Part shown: positions 23,672 through 36,651 of the stretch, piece by piece
Layout: every line of letters begins with the position of its first letter
How positions within the stretch are numbered: the first letter of the stretch is position 1
Origin: Irpex lacteus
Lineage: Eukaryota; Basidiomycota; Agaricomycetes; Polyporales; Irpicaceae
Length of the DNA: 64,000 nucleotides
Assembly: GCA_001986395.2 (NCBI GenBank)
Contig: MQVO02000012.1
Location: 992,001-1,056,000 of the forward strand
Reading direction: 5' to 3'
Program-made: the position numbers and the translations under genes
Notes under the pieces: model-generated
Database searches by the model: none
The model's input: the letters and a program-made list of their open reading frames with translations, nothing else
What the model was told of the DNA's origin: nothing

Positions 23672-26172
23672 CTACAAAGGATACTTAAGCAACAGTTTGT
23701 TCAAATAGCTGATCGCCTCGCTTCTGAAATCATCCTTCGAGAGTGCGTGCGTGGCGTTACCGTCCAGGAGGGTAAACAGCGTGGGACTAGAAGGTGTGTA
23801 CTGAGGCCAGATCGCGTTGCCCTTGCCGTTGGGGTTGTGGTGGTTGACGAAATTGATGAGGTAATCAGCCAAGTCTCCACCACCAAAGACGATGTTTAGG
23901 TCGCTGGTATGATACTAAGACAAGAACAGCGACAATGAGCCTGATAATGTCTATGTTGTGAAAGTAGAACTGAGAAATCACTCACCGATCCGAGATCAGG
24001 GAGGGTCTTGGACCTCTTGGATACTGTGCAATGCAGATTATCAGCAAGTGTGTGCCATTAATGTGACGATGAACTACTCACGGTATGACCAGGCAGGCTG
24101 TCTAGCAGCACGGTTCTGCAGCAAGAGACGCCTCGGCCCGTGGAAAAGTAGGTCTCCCTGGAGAGCTGCGAGACGTTTGAACTCTGGAGTGAGGGCGTTG
24201 GCACTGCCGGTGTCGAAGGGAGAGCCTTGGGTGATGTCGTCAGGATATAACTTTAGGAGCTGGTCGATTTCGGCTGTAGTCGCGTTCGGGAAGTAGTTGG
24301 AAGAGACGTAGGCATGCACTTCGTCGTTCGTACTAATTGGCCATCGTTCAGTATGATGTAATCTTAAGAGAAGCGTAGGGCAGGTTGTACTTACGTGATG
24401 TTGGTGAGTGACATAGTGAAAGTCGTTCCTTCATCATCGGTGTCCTGTTCAAACTCTCAGCCACGGGTCATAATGGCATTTATAAATGTGCTTACTCCTA
24501 CTACGAAGGGTACGCTTGCCACCTTGCCCTTCAAAACCGCTTGATACGGCAAATCTTGGAGGAACTTCCCATCGGCCCGCGGGGTCCAAGTTAAGTTCAA
24601 AGACTATTCGAGGATACCAGTTGAGAGGTCCTATTCACTAACATGCAGGACTGTTGAGATGTACTTACTTCCGTGTCAAACACCGAGGGATCAGTGGCCT
24701 GAATGGCATCGATAACCTCAAGCGGTAAGGTTTCGCGAATGCAAGTCAGGGTATCGTTGGTACCTGCGCAACCTGACTGCCGAACCAAGGAATTATACCA
24801 GCGCTGACCATTGGTGACGTCACCGACGGGGGCAATCGAACCGGACTGCAGGAACGCAGCGTGGAAGAGGCCCTCGGTGTTACCGCCATTTGCAACCAAG
24901 TGAAGACCTGCAGATATAGCACCGGCCGACTCTCCCCAGCTATTTGAGAACAACTTAGCGAACGTCACTTATTCATCTGTCGCAGAAAAGCTAACATTGT
25001 TACTTTGGAGCGGTCGCCACCGAAAACACTGATGTACTTCTGCACCCACCGGAAAGCTTGACGTTCTTGATGATGTAGACAGGTTAGCCTTGTTGCTCAG
25101 GCTGTATGCGGTATGTGGATGGATACGTACGGTCTTGCAAGCCAATGTTAGCTATTCCGGTCGCTTTGACTTCGGCTCCCCCGAGGAAACCATAAGCTGG
25201 TAAATTGTAGTTTTTCAGTGAAAGATACTTTACTGCCTATTATATTACGCTTACCCCCTGTCCTGTTGTGTGAACCTTTAGTATACCTGCAGACAGGTTC
25301 CAAATGGAACGACGCTTACCTGTAGTTGAAGCTAACGAAGATGATAGGCTCTCCCAGCTCCTGGGATCGCTGAACGATGGTAGAGCCGTCGAAGCTATAT
25401 CTCGAGAGTGAGTCACACACACAAAGTCGTCACGGCTCGGCTGGAACATACATAGAAGAACCACCGTATTCGAAGGCACCTGTTATAGTGGCGACATCGA
25501 TGAGCCTCATGTGTCCGATAGAACAGTAAAACACGTACCACCATAGATCCACTACGTTGATTAGTAGAGAACCGCGTCAGTAAAAGAGCAACGTGCAAAA
25601 CCTGGAAAGCAACTTACGACCACGACGGGGACCGTCTTGTTCGCTGGAAGCGTTGACGGTTTGAAGACGTTAACGGTCAAACCTAATTTTACGTTTGTCA
25701 ATAGATCAGCAGGCCTTCAAATAAAGTGACTTACAGTCATCTGACTGCTGAGGATATTCTCCAAAGCCAGCTTCCAGTACTGCTTTCGCTTGTGGGTCCA
25801 GATTATCTGGAATTGGAACGACGGCGTCGGGTTGAAGGCAAGCAAATCCGAATTCAGTCGCGTTTTGTTCTCCTGAGTACGGGTCGTTGGCGACGGGCAG
25901 TCTGAGACGGAGGTCGTTCCATCTGTTGAAACGACTCTATTAGCGCAAACAAAATAATAAAAGAGAAGGTTGTGTACTAACGGTGGTTTCGCATAGTGAA
26001 TGCCGAGGAACTTGTCGACAGTGCCATTGTGGACACCATTGAACGTTCCCTGGTCTAGCTGGACTTGAGGGACGCTATTGGTGCTGTTGGTCGCATTGGT
26101 CTGTGTGGACTGAGCGAAGGTAGAAGACGCAGCGAGGGCTGCCACCCATAGATATGCGGTATTGCCTAGCAT
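23672..26172 (-). CDS. Secreted type-B carboxylesterase/lipase, copy 6
   Basis: Outermost reverse-arm copy, 554 residues. Exons in coding order: 25982-26172, 25735-25922, 25618-25682, 25539-25551, 25452-25479, 25320-25394, 25255-25262, 25131-25196, 24996-25065, 24669-24939, 24496-24603, 24395-24444, 24082-24332, 23986-24023, 23672-23914. An adjacent ATG at 26175 would add one Met. Leader MLGNTAYLWVAALAASSTFA. This is the only copy with the classical type-B elbow GESAG (Ser239); the rest have GQSAG or GQSSG. The inferred Glu366 and His476 (YHTSD) are kept. It has SSIFDG where most copies have SSxYDG. Confidence 0.92.
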
Positions 26173-26237
26173 CACGTTGGGGGATTGAGAGAACGACGAG
26201 AATGTGATGGGAGGAAAACGTGTGCTACATCACACTG

Positions 26238-26245
26238 TTATATAG
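26238..26245 (-). promoter_or_regulatory. TATA box of esterase gene 6
   Basis: Reverse-strand ctatataa about 70 bases upstream of the ATG. Confidence 0.55.
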
Positions 26246-28137
26246 ACTCACCATCTAGTCACTCATCCAGTTGAGTAAGGCATGTCTATGCTCACCCTGA
26301 CTGCATTCGCCATCCGCAAACACCGTCTACTTCCACCGAACAACCGGCATTTCAAACCCTACTAGAGGATTTACGGGAAAGCAACGCCGTGCCTGTAATG
26401 TATGTTTGAATATACATCAATGACAATCATATGTGGTGCGGATCACAGTAACCATACATGCACCTCTTCATCGTTATGTTATGCCAATAGGGGTCGGAAT
26501 GGCTGCCCTAAGACACAGGAGGCTTCGCCTAGAGTCAAGCACAAACAATATGTCGATTCAAAGGTTGAGCGTATGTGAGCTGGCATCACCTTCCAGGTAC
26601 GCTTCAGATGCTCAACAAGACTGAATATTATAGACTTCGTGTTGACAGAATGCACTGTACTTCTTGCGCAACAGAGTGATTTTTGACGAGATTAATGGCG
26701 GATGAGATAGCGGTAACCACAGAAGCGAGGGGAAACGTGTCCATGTGTACGTTGTTGTATGCATACACACGAAGGACAAAACCTACACAACATAAACTAT
26801 TCTAAAAGTCAGTCAGAACAGATTGAAAACATGCATTCCACGTACCTGGGATGTTCAAATGCGATAGCTTGAATTATTGCGTCTGGAATATTTGTATTAT
26901 AATGACCAGTCCCGTCTTTTTCTGCGCCGCCTCATGGCTGTGTTGATGAGTAGTACTCACGGGTTCCTCGCGGGATACAAAGGCCGACGCATGAGAACCT
27001 AGACATCAATATTCAATATTGAGCTTCGAGGTCCGAGTCGCGTCATGTCTTCGTCAACGTCAGAAAGCATCAACTTCCCAATCCTCTGTGAATATGCAGA
27101 AGATGGCTGACTCATCCGAACAGTCATTGCGTTTGTGACTTCTACGTTCTCACCGGCTGACCGTGGCCTGTGGCCACCTAGAACGGACTGGTTGCCATCT
27201 CAGCTGACGTCCGTGAATCTATGGGTACTGTTGACCCTTACAATATCCTGTCTGACCGCAAAACACTGCCGACGCACATGACAAGGGCCAGATACGTATT
27301 GTGCCATGGCCATAGTTTGAGTGCGTCTATGTACCCAATCGTGAGTGGAATCATGCCCATGAGCAGACACTACTCATCTACGAACTCAAAATTTGAATGA
27401 GTATAGCCAAGTTCAGACAAACAGAAGTGCAAATTCATACCGACAGTGACCAACGCAGATCTGACGGCGTCGCATGACTGAGTTTGACACAAATTCCTTC
27501 GTGGCCCGCTAGATCAAAGATATCTCTGTCCAGAATTGAGTAGATATAAGATATAGGTGGTTTCTGGGGGCCAAGCTGGTACTATTATGGCCGTAGCATT
27601 TGTGCTCATGGTGGTCGAAGAATACTCAGGGTTAGCTGAAGCGCCAACACCTACATACCGAAACTGGCGGCGCTTGTTCAAGTTATCTTCTCTTACAGGT
27701 AGTACTTGTATCGTTACAGGTCATCACACGGCAGACTTGGGAACATAGACGTGTAAAATCATTCTTACCAGTACCGTGTTATCTGATTGCTCTGAAAAGT
27801 AGCGGATAATATTATAACTTAATAGTGACTCGTCCAATGGGTTTTTTTAAACGACTATAGTAAGTTGAACTTCGGCCGAGGACTACTTAGGTACTACGGT
27901 ATTCAGGCACAAGAATCAAAAGAAGTCCATGGAGTCGAAAGGCTTCAATATCGGGACAAATCACGAGAAGCGGCAGCCGAACGAAGCCTCTTAGTGACAG
28001 ACCCAGAAATTGTAGTTTGGTTGCTCTTCAATCGGAAACCCTCGACTCTATGAAACGAACTGGTGTATCAGGAGATGCTTTCTACCTAGAAGGGCCTCCA
28101 AGAAATATATGCACATACCAATAACAACATAACCTGG
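26246..28137. other. Gene-poor right flank of the esterase array
   Basis: About 1.9 kb without a recognisable gene. Segments near 26760-26860 and 27028-27095 repeat, in decayed form, the flanks of copies 4 and 5. Short forward frames at 27.5-28.05 kb have no supporting signals. Confidence 0.45.
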
Positions 28138-29143
28138 CTAAACGGAAGTAGTGATGGTCACAACAGAAGGGGAAGTTTCGGTAGTCTCCGAGGACCCAGG
28201 GGAGGCGGTGACGGTAACGGTCACAGTAGCAGCAGTGATGGATGAGCAGGCGTTACCAACAGAGGAGAACTCGATGGTAGTAGGCTGGGGAGCACCCGAC
28301 ACGAGGGATGAAGTACCATTCGGGAAGAATACCGAGGTAATACCTCCAGCGGAGGTTGCGACGGGCGAAGCGGTGACGCTGGAGAATACGATGGTGGTCG
28401 GCTCGCTCTCGCCGATGGTGGTGGCCTCAGCCCCGACGGATGAGAAGACAACGGTTGTCGGGATACTTCTACCGGCAATCGACGTGAAGCTGCTGGAGAC
28501 ACCGCCAGTAACAGGAACGGATGTGAAGCTACTGGAGACACCGCCGGTAACAGCGACGGATGTGAAGCTGCTGGATACACCGCCGGTGGCGGGGACAGAG
28601 GTGAAGCTACTTGAGATACCACCAGTGACGGGCACCGACGTAAAGCTGCTCGACACGCCGTCGGTCACAGGAACAGAGGTAAAGCTGCTGGATACACCGC
28701 CTGTGACAGGGACCGATGTGAAGCTGCTAGAGACACCATCGGTGACCGGGATGGAGGTAAAGCTGCTCGAGATACCGCCAGTGACGGGAACCGACGTAAA
28801 GCTGCTTGACACGCCGTCGGTCACAGGAACAGAGGTGAAGCTGCTGGACACGCCGCCAGTGACGGGTACCGATGTAAAGCTGCTCGAGACGCCATCGGTA
28901 ACTGGGATGGAGGTGAAGCTGCTTGAAACGCCGTCGGTAACAGGGACGGAGGTAAAGCTGCTCGACACGGCGTCGGCGGTAGGGACGGACGTGAATACGC
29001 TCTAAAACAACGGGTTCGATTCGTCAACGATAGTATTAGCAGTAGTAACACGGTAGGCTCACCGTGACCGAGAGAGGGCCTGCAATGACACTTTGGGTAA
29101 ACGCAGTGGCCACGACACAGATAACAGTAAGACGAGAGAACAT
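28138..29143 (-). CDS. Secreted Ser/Thr-rich protein with 13-residue repeats
   Basis: Two exons, 29063-29143 and 28138-29001, give 314 residues. A signal peptide (MFSRLTVICVVATAFTQSVIAG) is followed, from about residue 39, by twelve full copies and one partial copy of VSSSFTSVPVT(D/G)G. A Ser/Thr/Val-rich tail (TVTVTVTA, VVTITTSV) comes next. No clear GPI signal is visible. Such Ser/Thr repeats are normally heavily O-mannosylated, suggesting a cell-surface or matrix protein; that is inference. A TATA-like element lies at 29232-29239 on the reverse strand. Repeat number probably varies between strains. The antisense strand is also open across the array (see findings), but the spliced leader and TATA box support this strand. 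Confidence 0.75.
28471..28968. repeat. 39-bp coding minisatellite
   Basis: About 12.7 tandem units of 39 bp, each encoding 13 residues. Units alternate between two types (ending TDG or TGG), and pairs of units recur, which suggests higher-order duplication. Confidence 0.9.
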
Positions 29144-29239
29144 GCTGTTTGGGCTGGTAGTTTAGAAGAGGTGATTAAGGAGTGAAAGTGAAGTGCGAGA
29201 GAATGGGGGTCTGCACACTCTGTTGGCCTCCTTATATAT

Positions 29240-30562
29240 GTGCATATGTCCGAGCTACGAGGAGCCTCATCGATCAGCAATCTCTATATTTCCTGAGTCA
29301 CGTTCTCCAGAAGCGATGGCCACGAGAGATGGATACCAAATGACACACAGCACTTCGGGCTACCCAAGCCGCCAGCCGATCGTATGTCGCGAATTGAGCT
29401 TGGGCCCTATTGAGATGCGTGTGCCTGTGAGACGAGGCAGCAGAGGTCATTCAGCGCATCAGGGATTACGACCAGGGAGTTTCAGCCGTGTACTGCCATC
29501 GAAGGTATTCTGGAGCGGTCACTCCGTAAAGAGACCGACCCTCAGGCTGAAATTGACGACTTGCAGCAAGTATCACCCATCTAGAAGTTATCGTCGTTTA
29601 TTTCAGCGGTTGGTTCTCAGTTAATGGCTCCACTAACGAAATCGACCAACCTCCAACCCCAGAAGAGAGGCCAGACACGTTTCTCTCTCGGGTTTATGCT
29701 TGCCCCTTGGATTCAATGCGCGAGGTTTGAGTACTTCCGCGGATTACACTGTCAACCGCGAACACATGTCAGTAACGTGAAGCCGCCCGGTGCAAGTACA
29801 ATGACTTCCGTTTTGAGTGCAGATGAGGTCTAATACGCTAGAGATGGCCTACACAGCTTTCGACTTGCAGAGTCTTCTAGCGCCAATAGGAATACGAGCC
29901 GACCAGCCATAACATAAGTGGATTCGTATAGAAGTGCGCCTAGTTCCAGAAGTTACCATCAAACAGGTGTACAGCATAGGCAAATGCAAACCTTACCGCT
30001 ATACGGATAAACAGACTGGCAATTCATATGGCGGCGTGGGGGAGGTGATCGTGTGTACTCTCTGGAAGACGCGAAGTCGTCTTCGGGCGGGGTTGCCCCT
30101 TCAAGAACAAGGACACTGATGGTCGCATAAGTAACATCGTACAGCAGTGCAGTGTATAACTGTAAATCCTTGAAAACGCACCGTAGGTTCCGTGTTACGA
30201 GGAGTGAGCTGCCGAGACAAGGACTGGATGCTGTGGCCTGAGGAACGCACGGCTAAGGGTCAGTGGTGGTCAATTTGCGGTCGGATGACAATCTGTTTGG
30301 TAGCCTAATACCAACAGTCGCAAGTGCGCAGCATACGACTCGATTGGAACAAAGACCACCATATGTAGTATGAGGGAAAGCACTATTCCAAAATTTATAT
30401 CCAATAAATACACGCCTCACAGTAACCAAGAAATAGAACCGCCTAGAGCGGTTCAATCTATAGCTTCGCCTTGCTCTTGAACGTCGCGAGCATAGACCTC
30501 TTAGTTATCCTAAGACACTCGGTCAGACAAACGCGTAGTTACTTGCCATATTGACAGACAGC
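29240..30562. other. Intergenic, no confident gene
   Basis: A forward frame at 29193-29624 (143 codons) is the longest. It overlaps the promoter of the repeat protein and has no family signature, so it is not called. Nothing else is recognised. Confidence 0.4.
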
Positions 30563-32912
30563 TTACCCTCCGTGCTCCACAAAGGACGGTGTCTCCTTCA
30601 GTCCAACCACAGGCGTGCGCTCATCCACAGGAACATAGTCCCGCTTTCCAGAACCAACATACACCTGAAAATTGACAACGGTTAATCTTCATCAAAGAAC
30701 ACGTAAAGGAACAGCTAACCTGTCTCGGACGCCAAATCTTCACACCGCCTTCCTGCAACATCATCTGGCGCCAGTGAGCCAGCCATCCGACTACACGTGG
30801 TACGACGAAAAGGACTGGGAAGAAGTCGAGAGGGAAGCCTGGTGATTCGGTTCAAGATGATATCAGTGTCGCACGCGTAGCTACGAGTATGAGATCCTTA
30901 CCCATTGCGCGGTAAATCAAGCCGCTAAGTAGTTTGATCTCGAATTAGTAATTCGCCCTTTACAGTTACGTTGGAACTTTGAAGCTTACCTCCTGTATCA
31001 CAAAAATAGAGAATGCCTCGTCAGCTACTACCTACAAGGTTAAAGTCAACCTTTACGCACCAGAAATCAACGTTAGGTGCCAGTTTGCGCTTGACAAAGT
31101 ACTCGTCCTTCATTGCAGCATCGTGAAGGGCCATAGCGGTTTCAAGCAGCTTATCTTTACCAGTACTAGATTGAGGGTGAGTTATGGGACATAGACTACG
31201 TTTTCCCAACACGACTTACACTTTGAAGACCTCGTCTGCGGTTTTCCTGACAATGAACGAGCGAGGGTCGGACTAGGAACAATGGTTAGCCACCCATAAG
31301 TTCTAAGCCGCCAGAATATCACTCACTGTCTTGTATACACTGGATGATGATCATAGAATTTAGAACAGCCGATACCAACAAGCTCAATAGCCGTACGTAC
31401 CGATGACCAAATCCAGAAAGGGTCTTCTCCCTTCTCTTGACGGCCTCGATGAACGCCGGCACATTCTCTGGCCTAAGAAAAGTACTTGAGTACATCTCGT
31501 TCAGCATTGAGGGAACATCCTTACTTTCCGATGGAGATGAGCATACGAATAACAGCTTCGTTGGCACCACCGTGCAAGGGTCCGCTAAACGCTCCGTCAA
31601 ACATGCCCACGAAGATAACTTGCCACTTTACTTACTATAACGACGCACATCCCGCTCTATGGAAAGCAGCTCGACATCAATAGTGACGTTAATAGAGTAA
31701 CGGAATGACAACATACGAAATTGCAGAGTAGGGATCCACAAGGGAACTTCCAGTTTGTAGAACGGTCGTACAGGACGCATTGAGCTCGTGGTCGGCGTGA
31801 ATGAGGAAGAGCACGTCAAGCGCTTTCTCAAGCACGGGGTTGGGTACGTAGTTCTCTTCGCCGAGGTGGTCCATTTGATACAGAAAGCTGTACAAGTCTG
31901 GATTCAATATTTGTGCAGTTAGTCCTGTAAGTATTGACTTACGATCCTGTGTAGCTCAGGCCTGTAGGCGGGGTCACAAAGTCGCGACCTTGACGAACGC
32001 GATATGCCATGCTACCCAAAGCCTTGATTAATGTACATTCAGGAGATTGAAAACGAGACTACATACGCAGCGAGGGTAGTGGCCTTGCCGATCAGACGGT
32101 ATATCTGTCTGTCCATAGTGGCCAACGAGACCTCATCCCCGACCGTGTATAGTCTCTGTCCTACGAATATAGCCAGTTGACTGAGATTATACCATTGGCG
32201 TGACAATATTTACAGACCTTTCAAGGACGGGTTAGCTTCAGGGTAATAAGACCCAAGCATAGCGAACGCGCTGGTCAGCATGCTCATAGGATGCGCATCA
32301 TAACGGAACGACCGAAAGAACTCTTCCGAGTCAGCGTGCATGTTTCCATGACGCAGGATCTCTGTCTCCCAGTGCTTGAATTGATCTTTCGTCGGCAGAG
32401 AGCCGTAGATGAGAAGGTATGCTGTCTCGAGGTGTGAAGAGCGCTCTGCGAGTTGTTCAATAGGATAGCCTCTAGATTGTCCGACGGGTTAGTAAGTTGG
32501 TATGGGTGGGTTGATACACTGGCAGAAGCGGACCTGTAACGCAGTACTATACAAGGTTTAGCATACGAGTCACCAAAGAGTGCGAATGTACAAGCTCACC
32601 TCCAGCATCACCGTCAATGTATGTGATGGTACTTTGCATAACCGCAGTGTTCAAGAAGCCCTTGTCCTGAATACGCAGGCCCTTCTCCGTTTCGTTCTCT
32701 GGCCGTTCACCAGGCTTCGCAGGTGCCTTTATCTCCTTGAAAGCAGTGGCAGCTATCGCATTGTCCTTGATTCTGATTCATGGTCGCATTGCACTTCAGG
32801 ATTGAATTCACGAATGTTCGTGTGTAACTCACGGTATCGTGTAAGTCTTTCCAGTACGATTATCGCGCACCGTCAGCGAGTCTTGAGAGCTGGAGAGCGT
32901 AGCTTGGCCCAT
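30563..32912 (-). CDS. Citrate synthase, GltA-like type
   Basis: Condenses acetyl-CoA and oxaloacetate to citrate. Seventeen exons in coding order: 32833-32912, 32600-32772, 32534-32546, 32218-32471, 32067-32160, 31943-32011, 31717-31887, 31636-31656, 31525-31584, 31401-31472, 31327-31339, 31220-31272, 31061-31165, 30990-30992, 30902-30924, 30720-30838, 30563-30664. They sum in frame to 474 residues. The inferred active-site residues are His296 (GPLHGGANE), His335 (GFGHR) and Asp391 (NVDFW). The N-terminus ([24 protein letters not shown]) lacks an obvious mitochondrial presequence, and the end (FVEHGG) is not a peroxisomal SKL signal, so it may be cytosolic. It resembles the GltA-type enzymes of bacteria and fungi more than animal mitochondrial citrate synthase. 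Exon 14 is only three bases. Confidence 0.93.
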
Positions 32913-33420
32913 GACAGCGAGCAGATGAGAGTAAGAGGTGAAGAATGTGTAAAGGGCATCTTCATGTGAAGGTTGCAGAAGTACTTGACCCGAGCCACCC
33001 CAGAGTTTCGGACGCGTCGAGGGCGCTTGGGAGCACAATCACATGCGGAGGCAAAATACGTCGTTCGATCTCACTGTGAATCTCGGGCCAAGTAGCCAAT
33101 TGATCATGGCGAATTTACAGGATAGGACTTGCGTGTAAAGGGAAAGTCGGAGTACCAGAACTGCGAGGCGTATACGCACAGTGAAAGACGCACAGCAGGC
33201 CGATACACACCCAAGCCTACATGGCACTAACATATGGGGTTACAGCCGGTCAAGCTTCAAAGCTTCGAGACCGGTGCGCTACTCATATTTGACTTCCCCT
33301 GGCAGCGCACATCATCATCGCAATTATCATGAGGAAGGTCACCACCAACGTGCAAGTCCGATGAAATCCTAGCAAATCCGAACAATATAATTACGGGCCA
33401 GTGCACTTATGTAGTCACGA

Positions 33421-34852
33421 TTACTGAATGATGATCATCCACGCAAGTATGAAGTAGAAGAGCCTAGAGATTCACTGTCATCCAACACGTTCTGCAAAGG
33501 AGAGGTGGAGAACTCTGTACGCACAGTAAAGGGTATACGGCGAGAACGATTCGCTGTTGTTCGATTTTGGTGCCATCGAGGAAGTTCACCGCGGCTACAA
33601 AGCGAGTCAGCCATGATAGTTTGGATGCATGGTGTTATCTCTCTTACCCCATACACACCATGCCCAGGCCACGAGAGCGAGAGGGACGCGAACGTATATC
33701 AGATGTACGAATGCTGAAACGAATGCAGCGACATTCAACGGAGCCACGCAGTAACCAAAGACGCATAGTCCTTGGAAGAAAGACCTGTATGATCATGTTA
33801 GAATACTTCATGGGAAATATCAGCATGTCTTACACTCGTCCACCCAGAAGCTAACACGCTGCATCAGAGGAGCCCATACCTTGACCAAGAGGGCACATAC
33901 CTTGGCTTGTATTGTCACTACCAGAGACCCCAAAGAGATGATGACAACTACACTGGTGAAGATTCCTAGTGATTGAGACGCGGGTGCCTATCGTAATGAA
34001 TTAGTCCCTCAACTCAAAGCGAATGAATGCACACAGTGCTCACATTGACGCTCAACAGGATCGCCAGGAGGAGGCAGAGCACGAATGGGCCCCACAAGTC
34101 CCAGTCACTGCAATGTTGAAGTCAGAGGTACGAGATGCAATCGAGTGGTTCAACATATACCGTAACACTTCTCTTGAACCACCATCTCGTGGCGGGTAAA
34201 GCACCTGAACAAGTTTGGTATAGATAGAGAGCAAATCACGTCCCTGTGAGAGAATATACACTTAGTTAAGTGCGGCACAAGGAGAGATGGCTACGGACAA
34301 TAGTGGTGGTTACAGGCTCGTCCAGTGTATCAACTCCTGTATGCCTACAAAGTCGCCGCTATGAGATCTGGATTTCACGTAACGTATTCGGAGCGTACCT
34401 GCTCTCAACCTGAACCCCTCCGATCGTTCTCCGTGCAGAGCTTGGCACGCCACTAGCAGGTCCAGAGCCGATATTACCAGAAAGCGTCGGGGTTCGCAGA
34501 GGTCCCGCAGCACCTGTCGGAGCTGCTAGCTGTTCAGTCGCGCGCCCCTTCCCTTTGTCAAATGTGGCAGAATGAGGAGTAGCATCCTCTATCGTTGGAT
34601 GTGCGAACCCGGGAATGGCCTCCTCGTCCAGGTCATCGTCGTCGTCTGATCAGCCGGAAGCAACTTGAATTCGTCAAATGACAAGCTATGGGCATTGTGG
34701 CGCGTACCTGCTTGGATAAACTGAGAGGTGGAGGTGAGCGGGGTTGTTAGACTGTCCTCTGGTCGTTGCATGTTGCCAGACGTAGAAACGCAGTGGTAAG
34801 GAACACGGAGAACAGTGAGCGCACCAGAAATCTGTCTCGTCGAGGCGCCCAT
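33421..34852 (-). CDS. YIP4: Yip4/YIPF6-type Golgi membrane protein
   Basis: Yip1-domain protein expected in Golgi or ER-Golgi membranes, where the family binds Rab GTPases. Ten exons in coding order: 34708-34852, 34399-34645, 34299-34344, 34161-34243, 34044-34107, 33901-33987, 33834-33850, 33648-33784, 33525-33594, 33421-33463, giving 312 residues. The N-terminal half is acidic, low-complexity and cytosolic (DDDDDLDEEAIPGF). The Yip motif DWDLWGPF follows, then about five hydrophobic segments (CLLLAILLSVN; GIFTSVVVIISLGSLVV; GYCVAPLNVAAFVSAF; VPLALVAWAWCVW; FYFILAWMIIIQ). The protein ends at the last membrane segment. It is divergent from Rpt2, with 158 bp between the two start codons. Yip4 is preferred over other Yip1-family members because of the DLWGP motif and the LLGGRVSFFQGLCVFGYC segment. 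Confidence 0.88.
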
Positions 34853-35010
34853 TTGAATGCGAGCCACGTGGCCCACGTGGCTATCAGTAAAGTACCGCAC
34901 TGACGCGTCGCGCGTAAGCTACAAGTCCTTGCGCACCGACCACCGTGTCGATCTCCTCATCTCGAATTATTGAAGCAGATTGTAGAGGTTTTAAGACAAG
35001 ATAACATAGT
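34853..35010. promoter_or_regulatory. Shared divergent promoter of YIP4 and RPT2
   Basis: Only 158 bp separate the two start codons. It contains cacgtggcccacgtgg (two CACGTG E-boxes at about 34865-34880) close to the YIP4 start. The palindromes are seen directly; that a bHLH factor binds them is inference. Confidence 0.5.

Positions 35011-36651
<1,641 letters not shown>

Noticed and set aside
28151..29005. 284-codon forward open frame over the 39-bp repeats
   Set aside because: The reverse strand has a signal peptide, a spliced leader and a TATA-like box. The forward frame is a by-product of a repeat unit that is a multiple of three.
29193..29624. 143-codon forward frame
   Set aside because: It overlaps the promoter of the repeat protein, is rich in Arg/Ser, has no recognisable domain, and no splice or promoter signal supports it.
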